A stretch of 38,612 nt of DNA. It comes from Stenotrophomonas geniculata ATCC 19374 = JCM 13324 (GTDB lineage: Bacteria > Pseudomonadota > Gammaproteobacteria > Xanthomonadales > Xanthomonadaceae). Positions 16,352 through 24,317 of this stretch are shown here, in pieces. Under the pieces are notes generated by a model. It was not told the DNA's origin. It saw only the letters and a list, made by a program, of their open reading frames with translations, and did not search any database. The translations under genes and the position numbers were made by a program. Each line of letters begins with the position of its first letter. The first letter of the stretch is position 1. Location: positions 1 to 38,612 of the forward strand of contig NZ_LLXT01000148.1 in the NCBI RefSeq assembly GCF_001431625.1. The letters run 5' to 3'.

Positions 16352-16380
16352 CGTCGAGCCCGCGAAGCGCGGGGCTTTGT
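16348..16380. repeat. REP-like hairpin with GTAG at both ends
   Basis: GTAG head at 16348-16351, then GCCCGCG-AAG-CGCGGGGC-type stem (about 16357-16375) and a second GTAG at 16379-16382. It resembles the SMAG repeats elsewhere in the window, with a different stem sequence. Confidence 0.45.
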
Positions 16381-16447
16381 AGAAGATCCGCTCCACGTAC
16401 GCTCCAGGTCACGTCACAATGCCACTTCCTGTTTGGTGGCCGCAGCC

Positions 16448-16759
16448 ATGAAAGAACTGATCATTCCAGAAGCCGCACAGCGCGATGAGGATTCCATCGA
16501 GATGATCCGCGTGTGGATTGCCGAACGGGGATTGCATGCTTCGCTGAACGTTGGCCTGTATGGCGATCGTCCTGGCATTCGAGAGGAGCATGCGTGGGGA
16601 CGCATCCTGGCAGACGTCGCCCAGCATGTCGCAGATGCTCTGGTCGTGAGTGGCGGGATGGACCGCGGCGCGGCGATCAACGCGATCAAGGATGCATTCG
16701 ATGAAGAGCTGCGGGCGCCGTCCAGTGGGCGCTCGGGGGGATTCGTGGTCCGCCACTGA
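16448..16759 (+). CDS. DUF5076 family protein
   Basis: Protein of 103 aa. The pattern MKELIIPEAAQRDEDSIEMIRVWIAERGLH, then AWGRILADVAQHVADAL, and a GGFV end matches the small DUF5076 family as I remember it; its function is unknown to me. Predicted soluble and cytoplasmic. It stands alone between the repeat region after DAHP synthase and the convergent TRIC channel gene. No clear Shine-Dalgarno precedes the ATG. Confidence 0.75.
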   Translation: MKELIIPEAAQRDEDSIEMIRVWIAERGLHASLNVGLYGDRPGIREEHAWGRILADVAQHVADALVVSGGMDRGAAINAIKDAFDEELRAPSSGRSGGFVVRH

Positions 16760-16844
16760 GGGACCAGATGGGCGCCGCGGCGCTGGAGACAGCGTCCCAA
16801 CGCAACACGGCAACAAGCGCTGGGCGACGTGGAGAACGCGAACT

Positions 16845-17462
16845 TCAATGCACTTCGTCGTGGTACACGAACTTCGGCATTTCCCAGCGGTAGTGAATCG
16901 CCAGCAGGCGCAGCGCGAAGCCGCCGCCGAGGCAGCACAGGATTGCGGTGGCATCGGCCACGCCCCAGTGCAGCAGCAACAGGTAGGCCGCGCCGGTCAG
17001 CAGCGCGATGATCGCGTACAGCTCCTTCTGGAAGATGAGTGGTACCTCGTTGCAGAGGATGTCGCGCAGCACGCCGCCGAACGCGCCGGTCAGCATGCCG
17101 GCAATCAGCACGATGGGCATGGCATGGCCGGCCTCGCGCGCGATCGAGCAGCCGATCAGGGTGAAGGCGATCAGGCCCAGGCCGTCGAGCACCAGGAAGG
17201 TGCGGCGGAAGTGGTGCATCCAACGTGCGACCCAGGTGGCGATCAGCGCCGCGCATACGGTGAAGCCCAGGTACTCGGGATGCTTCACCCAGCCCAGCGG
17301 ATAGTGGCCGAGCAGGATGTCGCGCAGTGATCCGCCGCCGAGGGCGGTGACGCAGGCGATCATGACCACACCGAACAGGTCCATGCGGCGGCGGCCTGCG
17401 GACAGTGCGCCAGTCATGGCCTCGGCGGAAATGGCAATCAGGTAGATGATGGACAGCAGCAT
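16845..17462 (-). CDS. TRIC-family (UPF0126, YadS/YicG-like) membrane channel
   Basis: Protein of 205 aa with about seven membrane helices and the internal duplication typical of the family: GGGSLRDILLG in the first half and GAFGGVLRDILCN in the second. Bacterial relatives form trimeric potassium/monovalent cation channels homologous to animal TRIC proteins. The gene is preceded by a tandem glycine riboswitch (17553-17748), so its expression should follow glycine level; a link to glycine transport or osmotic balance is inferred. GGAG stands 8 nt before the ATG. Downstream is the convergent DUF5076 gene. Confidence 0.88.
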   Translation of the reverse strand: MLLSIIYLIAISAEAMTGALSAGRRRMDLFGVVMIACVTALGGGSLRDILLGHYPLGWVKHPEYLGFTVCAALIATWVARWMHHFRRTFLVLDGLGLIAFTLIGCSIAREAGHAMPIVLIAGMLTGAFGGVLRDILCNEVPLIFQKELYAIIALLTGAAYLLLLHWGVADATAILCCLGGGFALRLLAIHYRWEMPKFVYHDEVH

Positions 17463-17552
17463 GGGACAGGCTCCGGGCGCGGTGGGGCCGGCCATGCGCG
17501 ACTACCGCCACTGCCTGCGCAATGACGGGATGACGATGACCGGTGCCGCTCC

Positions 17553-17748
17553 CGCTGTCCTTTTGCCTGAGAGTTCAGCGGCGTAGGCCGCGTGCCCCTT
17601 CGGCGGATCGTCCCGGGCGTGCCCGGTGACCTCTCTCCAGCTCGGCGAGTCGAATGCATGGTTGGTGGGATTCCAGCCCACCGGCCTGAGCGATCATGGG
17701 AGCCTGCGCCTTCGGCGGGCGCCAGCGCGGCGCCTCTCTCCTGCATTC
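17553..17748 (-). ncRNA. Tandem glycine riboswitch
   Basis: On the minus strand two glycine aptamers follow each other: GGAGAGAGGCGCC...GCCGAAGGCGCAGG...CTCAGGC, a linker, then GGAGAGAGGT...GCCGAAGGGG...CTCTCAGGCAAAAGGACAG. These are the conserved core bases of the gcvT-type motif. A TATACT hexamer (17756-17761) is well placed as the -10. No U-tract follows the second aptamer. Its last six bases GGACAG (17555-17560) are complementary to CTGTCC (17464-17469) between the Shine-Dalgarno and ATG of the channel gene, which suggests control of translation. Confidence 0.92.
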
Positions 17749-17793
17749 GGGTGCCAGTATATCCGCTGCAGTGCAGCACGGCATAATCCGGGC

Positions 17794-18069
17794 ATGGCCC
17801 CGTCCCTCCGCCCCTGGTTCCTGTACCTGCTCGAATGCCGCGACGGCAGCTATTACGCTGGCATCAGCACCGACGTGGACGCGCGTTTCGCCGCCCACCA
17901 GGCCGGCAAGGGCGCGCGCTACACCCGGGCGCGGCCACCGCTGCGCGTGCTGGCCGTGCGCAAGTACCCGGACCGGGCCGCCGCGTCACGGGCCGAATGG
18001 CAGCTCAAGCAGCAGCCGCGCGAACGCAAGCTGGCCTGGCTGCAGGCACCGGATCCCGCGCTTCTGTAG
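17794..18069 (+). CDS. GIY-YIG domain protein (UPF0213/YhbQ-like)
   Basis: Protein of 91 aa, a single GIY-YIG fold. [18 protein letters not shown] carries the two-strand signature with LYL and YAG in place of GIY and YIG, followed by the DVDARFAAH arginine helix and the late EWQLKQ segment with its conserved Glu. Members of this branch are putative nucleases with unproven roles in DNA repair. No Shine-Dalgarno is seen; CATAAT lies 6 nt before the ATG, so the message may be leaderless, with a promoter divergent from the glycine riboswitch. The TAG stop is the TAG of a GTAG repeat head. Confidence 0.85.
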   Translation: MAPSLRPWFLYLLECRDGSYYAGISTDVDARFAAHQAGKGARYTRARPPLRVLAVRKYPDRAAASRAEWQLKQQPRERKLAWLQAPDPALL

Positions 18070-18161
18070 AGCCGAGCCCACGCTCGGCTGTTGTTGCTGC
18101 TGCCTGATGGTGAAGCCGAGCATGGGCCCGGCTCTACAGTAGATCCACGCCATGCGTGGAT
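18066..18161. repeat. Three SMAG repeats downstream of the GIY-YIG gene
   Basis: GTAG-headed AGCCGAGC-type hairpin at 18066-18089, an inverted copy ending in CTAC at 18115-18137, and a third GTAG-headed hairpin of ATCCACGC-CAT-GCGTGGAT type at 18139-18161. The first two face each other and could pair into one long stem. The first head provides the GIY-YIG stop codon. Confidence 0.85.
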
Positions 18162-18210
18162 GCGGCTTGCACATGCCATGATCGCCCAGCCCTCAGCGCT
18201 GGAGACCCGG

Positions 18211-18642
18211 ATGTCCACGATCGCCCTGCTGTTCGCTCTTTCCGCAGCAACGAGCCCCGCCGCCGACCCGGCCACCCTCGCGGCCATCGAAACCACCTGC
18301 CACGACTATGTCGATGGCCAGCTGGAAGCCGACCCGCAGCGCGTCGCCCGCTCCCTGCACCCGGACCTGGCCAAGCGCGCTGTGCTCGGCGATACACCTG
18401 ACGAACGCCTGGGCCTGCGCCGTATGTCGAAGGAAGAACTGGTCTCGCTGACGAAGCAGGGCGCGTTGAAGACCCCGAAGGATCAATGGGACCGCCGCTG
18501 CACGGTGCTGGACGTGACCGGCAACGCGGCGTCGGTGCGGCTGGAAACGCCGTGGTTTGTCGACTACTTCCACATGGGGCGCTTCGACCAGCGCTGGGTA
18601 ATCGTCAACGCACTGTGGTACCCGAAACCGAAGGCGCCGTAG
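18211..18642 (+). CDS. Secreted NTF2-like / putative lumazine-binding family protein
   Basis: Protein of 143 aa with a short signal peptide (about residues 1-18, MSTIALLFALSAATSPA). The remainder fits the cone-shaped NTF2-like fold: an IETTCHDYVDGQLEADPQRVARSLHPDLAKR helix region and the strand-rich VLDVTGNAASVRLETPWFVDYFHM and WVIVNALWYPK end. Relatives are often annotated putative lumazine-binding, but a ligand is not established. ATG is preceded by GGAGA. Its TAG stop is the TAG of a GTAG repeat head at 18639-18642. Confidence 0.75.
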   Translation: MSTIALLFALSAATSPAADPATLAAIETTCHDYVDGQLEADPQRVARSLHPDLAKRAVLGDTPDERLGLRRMSKEELVSLTKQGALKTPKDQWDRRCTVLDVTGNAASVRLETPWFVDYFHMGRFDQRWVIVNALWYPKPKAP

Positions 18643-18706
18643 AGCCGAGCCCATGCTCGGCTTCTGCAAACCGCGCGAAGTGCAGCCGAGCATGGCTCGG
18701 CGCTAC
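18639..18706. repeat. Facing pair of SMAG repeats
   Basis: GTAG-AGCCGAGC-CCAT-GCTCGGCT at 18639-18662 and the inverted copy AGCCGAGC-AT-GGCTCGGC ending in CTAC at 18685-18706. Between convergent genes (NTF2-like on plus, NADH dehydrogenase on minus), so it may serve as a bidirectional transcript end. Confidence 0.85.
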
Positions 18707-18724
18707 AGGAGCATGCGTGCGGCC

Positions 18725-20005
18725 CTAGCGCTTCGGTCGCCGGTCGTCCTGGTCATCACCGAAGATGATGCGCGCGCTGCGCTGGTAGCTCCAGTACGCC
18801 ACGGCCCAGTTCAGCAGCACCACGATGCGGTTGCGGAAGCCGATCAGGAAGAACACGTGCGCGGCCAGCCAGAACCACCACGCCAGCACACCGGACAGCT
18901 GCAGCCGGCCCAGGTGCACGATCGCAGCCATGCGGCCGATCGTGGCCAGGTTGCCGAAGTCTGCGTACTTGAACGGGCCGGGTTCGGGCTTGCCGTGCAG
19001 GCGCGCGCGGATCACCTCGGCCACGTACTTGCCCATCTGCTTGGCCGCGGGCGCCACGCCAGGCACCGGCTTGCCGTTGGCCTGGTTCAATACGGCCAGA
19101 TCGCCAGCCACGAACAGTTCCGGGTGGCCAGACAGGGTGAGGTCGGGTTGCACCTGCACGCGCCCGGCGCGGTCCAGCGGCACCTCCAGCGTGCGCGCCA
19201 GCGGTGAAGCGGCCACACCGGCGGCCCACACCACCGTGCGTGCCGGCACGAACTGATCGCCGAGCCTGAAGCCCTGGCTGTCGATGTCGCTCACCGGGGT
19301 GCCGGTCAGCACTTCCACGCCCAGCTTTTCCAGCTGCCGGCGCGCCTTCAGCGAAAGCACTTCCGGGAACGAGGACAGTACGCGCGGCCCGGCTTCGACC
19401 AGCCGCACCTTGGCGCTGGCCGGGTCGATGTGGCGGAACTCGTTGCGCAGGGTATGGCGCGCGATCTCGGCCAGCGTGCCGGCCAGTTCGACGCCGGTAG
19501 GTCCACCGCCAACCACGGCGAAGCTCAACCATGCGGCCTTCTTCGCCGGGTCCGGTTCGGCCTCGGCGCGCTCGAACGCCAGCAGCAGCTTGCGGCGCAG
19601 CGCGATGGCATCGTCCAGCGTCTTCAGCCCGGGCGCATCATCGGCCCATTGGTCGTTGCCGAAGTAGGCGTGGGTGGCGCCGGTGGCCAGCAGCAGGCTG
19701 TCGTAGTCCAGCGTGCTGCCATCGGCCATGCGGATCTGCCGGGCCTGCTTGTCGATGGCCACCACTTCGCCGAGGCGGACTTCCACATTGCGCTGGTGGC
19801 CGAGGATGTGGCGCAGCGGTGCGGCGATATCCGGGGCGGACAGGCCGGCGGTGGCCACCTGGTACAGCAGCGGCTGGAAGAGGTGATGGTTGCGGCGGTC
19901 GACCAGGGTGATGCGTATGCGCTCGCGGGCCAGGGCACGGGTGGCCCAGAGACCGGCAAAACCGCCGCCGACAACAACCAGGTGGGGAACGCGCTCGCGA
20001 CTCAT
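18725..20005 (-). CDS. ndh: Type II NADH dehydrogenase / FAD-dependent oxidoreductase
   Basis: Protein of 426 aa, standard NDH-2 size. FAD-binding Rossmann motif VVVGGGFAGLWATRAL (about 10-25), NAD-binding motif VVGGGPTGVELAG (about 164-176), the FAD-contact segment LFVAGDLAVLN and a quinone-site AAKQMGKYVAE helix are all present. Hydrophobic C-terminal segments (about 370-410) anchor it to the inner membrane, where it would pass electrons from NADH to ubiquinone without pumping protons. Its start lies 123 bp from the divergent NYN-LOTUS gene. The symbol is by family; sulfide:quinone oxidoreductase was considered and rejected on the motifs. Confidence 0.9.
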   Translation of the reverse strand: MSRERVPHLVVVGGGFAGLWATRALARERIRITLVDRRNHHLFQPLLYQVATAGLSAPDIAAPLRHILGHQRNVEVRLGEVVAIDKQARQIRMADGSTLDYDSLLLATGATHAYFGNDQWADDAPGLKTLDDAIALRRKLLLAFERAEAEPDPAKKAAWLSFAVVGGGPTGVELAGTLAEIARHTLRNEFRHIDPASAKVRLVEAGPRVLSSFPEVLSLKARRQLEKLGVEVLTGTPVSDIDSQGFRLGDQFVPARTVVWAAGVAASPLARTLEVPLDRAGRVQVQPDLTLSGHPELFVAGDLAVLNQANGKPVPGVAPAAKQMGKYVAEVIRARLHGKPEPGPFKYADFGNLATIGRMAAIVHLGRLQLSGVLAWWFWLAAHVFFLIGFRNRIVVLLNWAVAYWSYQRSARIIFGDDQDDRRPKR

Positions 20006-20128
20006 CGACTTACTCCAGTGGGGGCATTGGGGGAAGCGCCTGGCATCTTCGCATGATGGCCCCCTGTCACGTCAGCGCCCGCGTGGATCGGCGATACTCA
20101 GGTTCAGGCAACGGCCCGTGAGGAGCCC

Positions 20129-20908
20129 ATGAGCGAACCGGAAAAGCGCATCGCCCTGTTGATCGACGCCGACAACGCGCCGGCCTCCAAGATCGACGAG
20201 GTCCTGGCCGAAGTCGCCCGCTACGGTGTGGCCAACGTACGCCGCGCCTATGGCAACTGGAAGAGTCCGCGTTTGAAGGGCTGGGAGGCGGTGCTGCACG
20301 AGTACGCGATCCGTCCGATCCAGCAGTTCGCCTACAGCAAGGGCAAGAACGCCTCGGACATGGCGATGGTGATCGACGCCATGGATCTGCTGTACGCGCG
20401 CAACCTCGATGGTTTCGCCATCGTCTCCAGCGATGCCGATTTCACCCCGATGGTGATGCGCCTGCTGACCGATGGCGTGAAGGTGTATGGTTTTGGCGAG
20501 AAGAAAACGCCGGAACCGTTCGTCAACGCGTGCTCGAAGTTCACCTATCTGGAAGCGCTGGGCCAGACCCACGCCAGCGTGCAGGATGCAGAGCAGTCAT
20601 CGAACGAACAGGCACCGAACGAGCCGGTGGCCAATGACGATGCGCGCCCGCGCAAGAGCGGCGCGGAAATGCGCAGCGACACGCGGCTTGTGAAGATGCT
20701 GCGCCGTGCGGTGTCCTCGGCAGAAGGCGAGGATGGCTGGTCGCACCTGGGCCCGGTCGGCAGCCAGATCGGCAACCAGGCCTCCTTTGACCCGCGCAAC
20801 TATGGCTACGGCAAGCTCAGCGACCTGCTGGCGGCCATCGGCCTGTTCGAGCTGAAGAAGGATGGCAAGTCGTCCTACGTGCGCGCGTTGCCGAAGAAGA
20901 ACCGGTAA
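20129..20908 (+). CDS. NYN-domain (PIN-like) RNase with C-terminal OST-HTH/LOTUS domain
   Basis: Protein of 259 aa. The N-terminal NYN/LabA-type domain (about 7-143) has the acidic site residues typical of PIN-like nucleases: LLIDADN (Asp13, Asp15), SDMAMVIDAMD (Asp77) and SSDADF (Asp102, Asp104). After a polar linker (about 148-180) comes a LOTUS/OST-HTH domain (about 184-256; LVKMLRRAVSS, NYGYGKLSDLLAAIGLFEL), which binds RNA in eukaryotic relatives. Likely an RNA-processing or decay enzyme; the target is unknown. ATG follows TGAGGAG at good spacing. Divergent from ndh. Confidence 0.88.
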   Translation: MSEPEKRIALLIDADNAPASKIDEVLAEVARYGVANVRRAYGNWKSPRLKGWEAVLHEYAIRPIQQFAYSKGKNASDMAMVIDAMDLLYARNLDGFAIVSSDADFTPMVMRLLTDGVKVYGFGEKKTPEPFVNACSKFTYLEALGQTHASVQDAEQSSNEQAPNEPVANDDARPRKSGAEMRSDTRLVKMLRRAVSSAEGEDGWSHLGPVGSQIGNQASFDPRNYGYGKLSDLLAAIGLFELKKDGKSSYVRALPKKNR

Positions 20909-21015
20909 CGCCCGGACCATGCCCGGCGGAAGCCCGATGCAGTCATCCTGCACGCACACACCCGCACCGATCAGGCGTATCGTTGCCGCTCGCATTGCCA
21001 GCAAGGAAAATCCGC

Positions 21016-21636
21016 ATGTTGAAGATCTGGGGCCGCCGCAATTCCAGTAACGTCCGCAAGGTGCTGTGGTGCGCCGAGGAGATCGGCCTGCCGTATGAAT
21101 CCATCGAAGTCGGTGGCAGCCACGGCGGCACGCAGACGCCGGAGTACCAGGCGATGAATCCCAACAGCCTGGTGCCGGTGATCGAAGACCACGGCCTGCC
21201 GCTGTGGGAATCGAACGCCATCGTGCGCTACCTGAGCGCCCGCTACGCGCTGGGCACCCTGTACGCCGAAGACCCGATGGAGCGTGCCCAGGCCGAGAAG
21301 TGGATGGACTGGAGCACCTCGCGGATGGCGCCGCTGTACACCGACCTGATCTGGGGCATCATGCGCACCGCCCCGGCCGACCGTGACGAATCGCGCATCA
21401 ATGCCGCCATCGTGCGTGCCGGTGACTACCTGGCGATGGCCGATGCCACGCTGGCCAAACAGCCGTGGCTGTCGGGTGAGAAATTCGCGATGGGTGACAT
21501 CCCGCTGGGCTCGCTGATCTATGCCTGGTTCGAACTGCCGATCCAGCGCCCGGAACTGCCGCACCTGGCCGACTGGTATGCCCGCCTGCGCGAGCGGCCG
21601 GCCTACCAGCGCGGCGTGATGTCGCCGCTGACGTAA
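21016..21636 (+). CDS. Glutathione S-transferase family protein
   Basis: Protein of 206 aa. N-terminal thioredoxin-like domain begins MLKIWGRRNSSNVRKVLWC, where the Ser/Asn pair would contact glutathione, and contains the cis-Pro and SNAIVRYL motif (NSLVPVIED, ESNAIVRYLSARY). The C-terminal all-helical domain carries the GEKFAMGDIPLG capping motif. It would conjugate or reduce small electrophiles in the cytoplasm; the substrate is not evident. Preceded by AAGGAAA. It follows the NYN gene by 107 bp and may be expressed alone. Confidence 0.9.
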   Translation: MLKIWGRRNSSNVRKVLWCAEEIGLPYESIEVGGSHGGTQTPEYQAMNPNSLVPVIEDHGLPLWESNAIVRYLSARYALGTLYAEDPMERAQAEKWMDWSTSRMAPLYTDLIWGIMRTAPADRDESRINAAIVRAGDYLAMADATLAKQPWLSGEKFAMGDIPLGSLIYAWFELPIQRPELPHLADWYARLRERPAYQRGVMSPLT

Positions 21637-21668
21637 GCGGGGCCGGGTCTTTTCCTGGAAAGAGAAGC

Positions 21669-21716
21669 AGCCGAGCATGGCTCGGCTCTACCGTAGTGCC
21701 GAGCCATGCCCGGCAG
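21669..21716. repeat. Two abutting SMAG repeats
   Basis: An inverted copy AGCCGAGC-AT-GGCTCGGCT ending in CTAC (21669-21691) is followed after one base by GTAG-TGCCGAGCCATGCCCGGCA (21693-21715). Heads face each other, the opposite of the 18066-18137 pair. Located between the convergent GST and priA genes. Confidence 0.8.
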
Positions 21717-21727
21717 CACCGACCGGA

Positions 21728-23905
21728 TCAATACAGGTCCGTCGGATCCACATCCAGCGACCAGCGCACCTTGCGTGCTTCCGGCAGCGCATACAGCTGC
21801 GGAACCAGTTGCCCGAGCACGCCGTGCAATGGCGGCCGCTGCACGGCAGACAGCAGCAGTTGCGTGCGTTGGTAACCGGCCCGCCGCGGCATCGGCGCCG
21901 GCATCGGCCCATACGCCTCCACCACGTTCTGCTCGCCCAGCAGCTGCCGCGCTGCCAGCAGGAATGCATTGGCATGCTCCACCTGCTGCGCCTCGGCGCG
22001 CATCAGCGCCAGATGCGCGAACGGCGGGAATCCGGCGGCCTGTCGCTGGTTCAACTCGGCTTGCGCGAACGGGTGGTAGCCACCACTCACCAGGGTTTCC
22101 AGCAACGGGTGCCCGGGGTGATGGGTCTGCAGCCAGACCTCCCCGGGATCACGTGCACGGCCCGCACGGCCCGCCACCTGGATCAGCTGCTGCGCCAGCT
22201 TCTCGCTGGCGCGGAAATCGGCCGAGAACAGGCCCTCGTCGATGCCGACCACCACTACCAGGGTCAGCTTCGGCAGGTCGTGGCCCTTGGCCAGGATCTG
22301 CGTGCCGACCAGGATGCCGGGCTGGTCGCCCAGCTTCGCCAGCTGCTGTTCCAGCGCGTCACGTCGCGACGTGGTACCGCGGTCGATGCGCACCACCGGG
22401 AAATCGGCGAAGGCCGCGGTGAGATGCTCTTCCAGGCGTTCGGTACCGATGCCCTGCGGCTGCAGCGCCAGGCTGCCGCAGGCCGGGCATGCCAGCGGCG
22501 CCGGTTGCCGCGCGCCGCAGTGATGGCACTGCAGGCGACGGCCGCCGCCATGCACGGTCATCGGTGCATCGCAGCGGTTGCACGGCGCGGTCCAGCCGCA
22601 GTCGTGGCACAGCAGTACCGGCGCGTAGCCACGGCGGTTCTTGAACACCAGCACCTGCTGGCCGCGCTGCAGGTGCTCGCCGATGCCGGCCAGCACATCA
22701 GCCGAGAGGCCATCGTGGAGCGGCCGCTTGCGCACATCGAGGATGCGCACGCGCGGTGGCCGCGCATCACCGGCACGCTGCTTCAGGCGCAGGTGGGTGT
22801 AGCGCCCGGCATAGGCGTTGTGCAGCGTTTCCAGCGAAGGGGTGGCACTGCCGAGCAGCACCGGAATGCCCAGCGCCTTGGCGCGCACCAGAGCGAAATC
22901 GCGCGCGTGATAGCGGATGCCGTCCTGCTGCTTGTAGCTGCCGTCGTGTTCCTCGTCGATGATCAGCAGCCCGGCCTGCGGCAATGGCGTGAACACCGCC
23001 GAGCGGGTGCCGACGATGACCTGTGCCTCGCCACGCGAAGCCGCAGCCCAGACGCGCGCGCGTTCGTTGTCGTTCAACCCCGAATGCAGTGCATGCACGG
23101 CGATGCCGAGGCGGCCGCGGAAGCGTGCCAGGGTCTGCGGGGTCAGGCCGATTTCCGGCACCAGCACCAGCGCCTGCCTGCCCTGTGCCAGGCAGTGGAT
23201 GATGGCCTGCAGGTAGACCTCGGTCTTGCCGCTGCCGGTCACGCCATCCAGCAGGAAGGGTTGGAAGCCTTCGGCAGCGTTGATCGCGGCCACGGCCTCG
23301 GCCTGGTCCGGGTTGAGCGTGGGGCCGGGCAGTGGCTGCGCATGCTGCGGTGCCACCGTCATCGCCACGCGCTCGGCCAGCGCACGCTTGGCCAGGCTGC
23401 GCGCGGCGGTCCGCCAGTCCTCCATGCGTTCGCCCAGCACGTCCTCGTCCACGACGGCTTCGGCCAGCAGTTCTGCCAACTGTCGCGGGCGGCTGCCGGC
23501 GCGCAGCTTCCCGCGCTGGGCATGGCCTTCGGGGGTCAGCTGCCAGCCCCAGTGATGGATGTCAGGCAGGGTGTCGCCATGGCGCAGTGGGCCGGGCAGG
23601 GCGGTGCTGAGGACTTCGCCCAGCGGTGCGTGGGTGTAACGCGCCAGCCATTGCAGGCTCTGCCACAGCTCCCCCTGCAGCAGCGGCTGCGGGTCGCACC
23701 AGGCCAACGCCTGGCGCAGTCCCTGGCCGTCGTCGGTCTGGCCGTGCCCCACCACCACCCCGACCAGCTCGCGGTTGCCGAACGGCACCTTCAAGCGGCA
23801 GCCGACCGCAACCGTGGGGCCATCGCCCTCCGGCGACAGGTAGTCGAACAGGCGGGGCAGGGGGACGGGCAGGGCGACCTGCAAGGTCGGAATCGGTGAA
23901 AGCAT
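21728..23905 (-). CDS. priA: Primosomal replication protein N' (PriA helicase)
   Basis: Protein of 725 aa from the ATG at 23905 (732 aa from an upstream in-frame ATG at 23926). It restarts stalled replication forks by 3'-to-5' DNA unwinding and primosome loading. N-terminal DNA-binding region begins LQVALPVPLPRLFDYL, as in E. coli PriA. Walker A is GVTGSGKT, Walker B is DEEH, and eight cysteines in CHDC/CNRC and CHHC/CPAC pairs form the zinc-binding insert; the helicase core closes with QVAGRAGR. TACACT is 6 nt before the 23905 ATG, which supports that start. Upstream lies a region with two DnaA boxes. Confidence 0.95.
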   Translation of the reverse strand: MLSPIPTLQVALPVPLPRLFDYLSPEGDGPTVAVGCRLKVPFGNRELVGVVVGHGQTDDGQGLRQALAWCDPQPLLQGELWQSLQWLARYTHAPLGEVLSTALPGPLRHGDTLPDIHHWGWQLTPEGHAQRGKLRAGSRPRQLAELLAEAVVDEDVLGERMEDWRTAARSLAKRALAERVAMTVAPQHAQPLPGPTLNPDQAEAVAAINAAEGFQPFLLDGVTGSGKTEVYLQAIIHCLAQGRQALVLVPEIGLTPQTLARFRGRLGIAVHALHSGLNDNERARVWAAASRGEAQVIVGTRSAVFTPLPQAGLLIIDEEHDGSYKQQDGIRYHARDFALVRAKALGIPVLLGSATPSLETLHNAYAGRYTHLRLKQRAGDARPPRVRILDVRKRPLHDGLSADVLAGIGEHLQRGQQVLVFKNRRGYAPVLLCHDCGWTAPCNRCDAPMTVHGGGRRLQCHHCGARQPAPLACPACGSLALQPQGIGTERLEEHLTAAFADFPVVRIDRGTTSRRDALEQQLAKLGDQPGILVGTQILAKGHDLPKLTLVVVVGIDEGLFSADFRASEKLAQQLIQVAGRAGRARDPGEVWLQTHHPGHPLLETLVSGGYHPFAQAELNQRQAAGFPPFAHLALMRAEAQQVEHANAFLLAARQLLGEQNVVEAYGPMPAPMPRRAGYQRTQLLLSAVQRPPLHGVLGQLVPQLYALPEARKVRWSLDVDPTDLY

Positions 23906-24018
23906 CGGGCCAGTGTACCGGGCCATGCGCGCCCGAATGGCGGGGTGGGAGACGGCGGAGCGGCGCCCGTTGAATCATAAATGTCACCTAAATATCGGTG
24001 TCCATTGGAGATTCAGGC

Positions 24019-24041
24019 TTATCCACATGTTCTGTGGATAA
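24019..24041. promoter_or_regulatory. Inverted pair of perfect DnaA boxes
   Basis: TTATCCACA (24019-24027), five bases TGTTC, then TGTGGATAA (24033-24041). Each arm equals the strongest E. coli DnaA box. The pair lies between divergent priA and a sigma-like gene, followed by a markedly AT-rich stretch (about 24105-24190). DnaA could regulate either gene or use the site to adjust its own activity. No other box was seen nearby, so it is not a complete oriC. Confidence 0.8.
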
Positions 24042-24104
24042 CGTTGTGCGTTACCGGTCGACGGGAACGCAGGAGGCCGATGGCGACGAGCTCACGCTTG
24101 GGTT

Positions 24105-24190
24105 GGTCAAAAAATCGCCATACTTAAAAGGAATTCAAAATCAAGGACTTAAGTGTGAAACATTGCTGAAACAGAGTGAATTCAGCTGCA
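24105..24190. other. AT-rich stretch in the priA upstream region
   Basis: A run including TCAAAAAATCGCCATACTTA, further A/T-rich words such as GGAATTCAAAATC and ACTTAAGTGTGAAAC, and a second GAATTC at 24178-24183, in a genome that is otherwise about two-thirds GC. It lies about 65 bp from the DnaA boxes. It may be a promoter region for the sigma-like gene or an easily melted segment. No gene of normal size is seen between 23927 and 24317. Confidence 0.5.
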
Positions 24191-24317
24191 TGCCGCAGTT
24201 TCCCGCGCCGGGAGCGTGGTGCTGTGCACAACCTGCAGCACGAAGTATCCGTGGGCGCAAGTCCTACGGGCGTCGATTGCCTGCCGCTATCATTCCCCCA
24301 GACCTTTGGAGTGACCG

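Noticed and set aside
16073..16396. Minus-strand frame across the end of DAHP synthase
   Set aside because: Mostly antisense to the real gene and repeats, Arg/Ala/His-rich, no ribosome binding site.
24080..24127. 15-aa ORF with AGGAGG in the priA upstream region
   Set aside because: Strong Shine-Dalgarno but no special codons, no attenuator hairpin after it and no domain; may be chance.
24019..24190. Full chromosomal origin oriC
   Set aside because: Only two DnaA boxes and no dnaA, dnaN or gyrB nearby.
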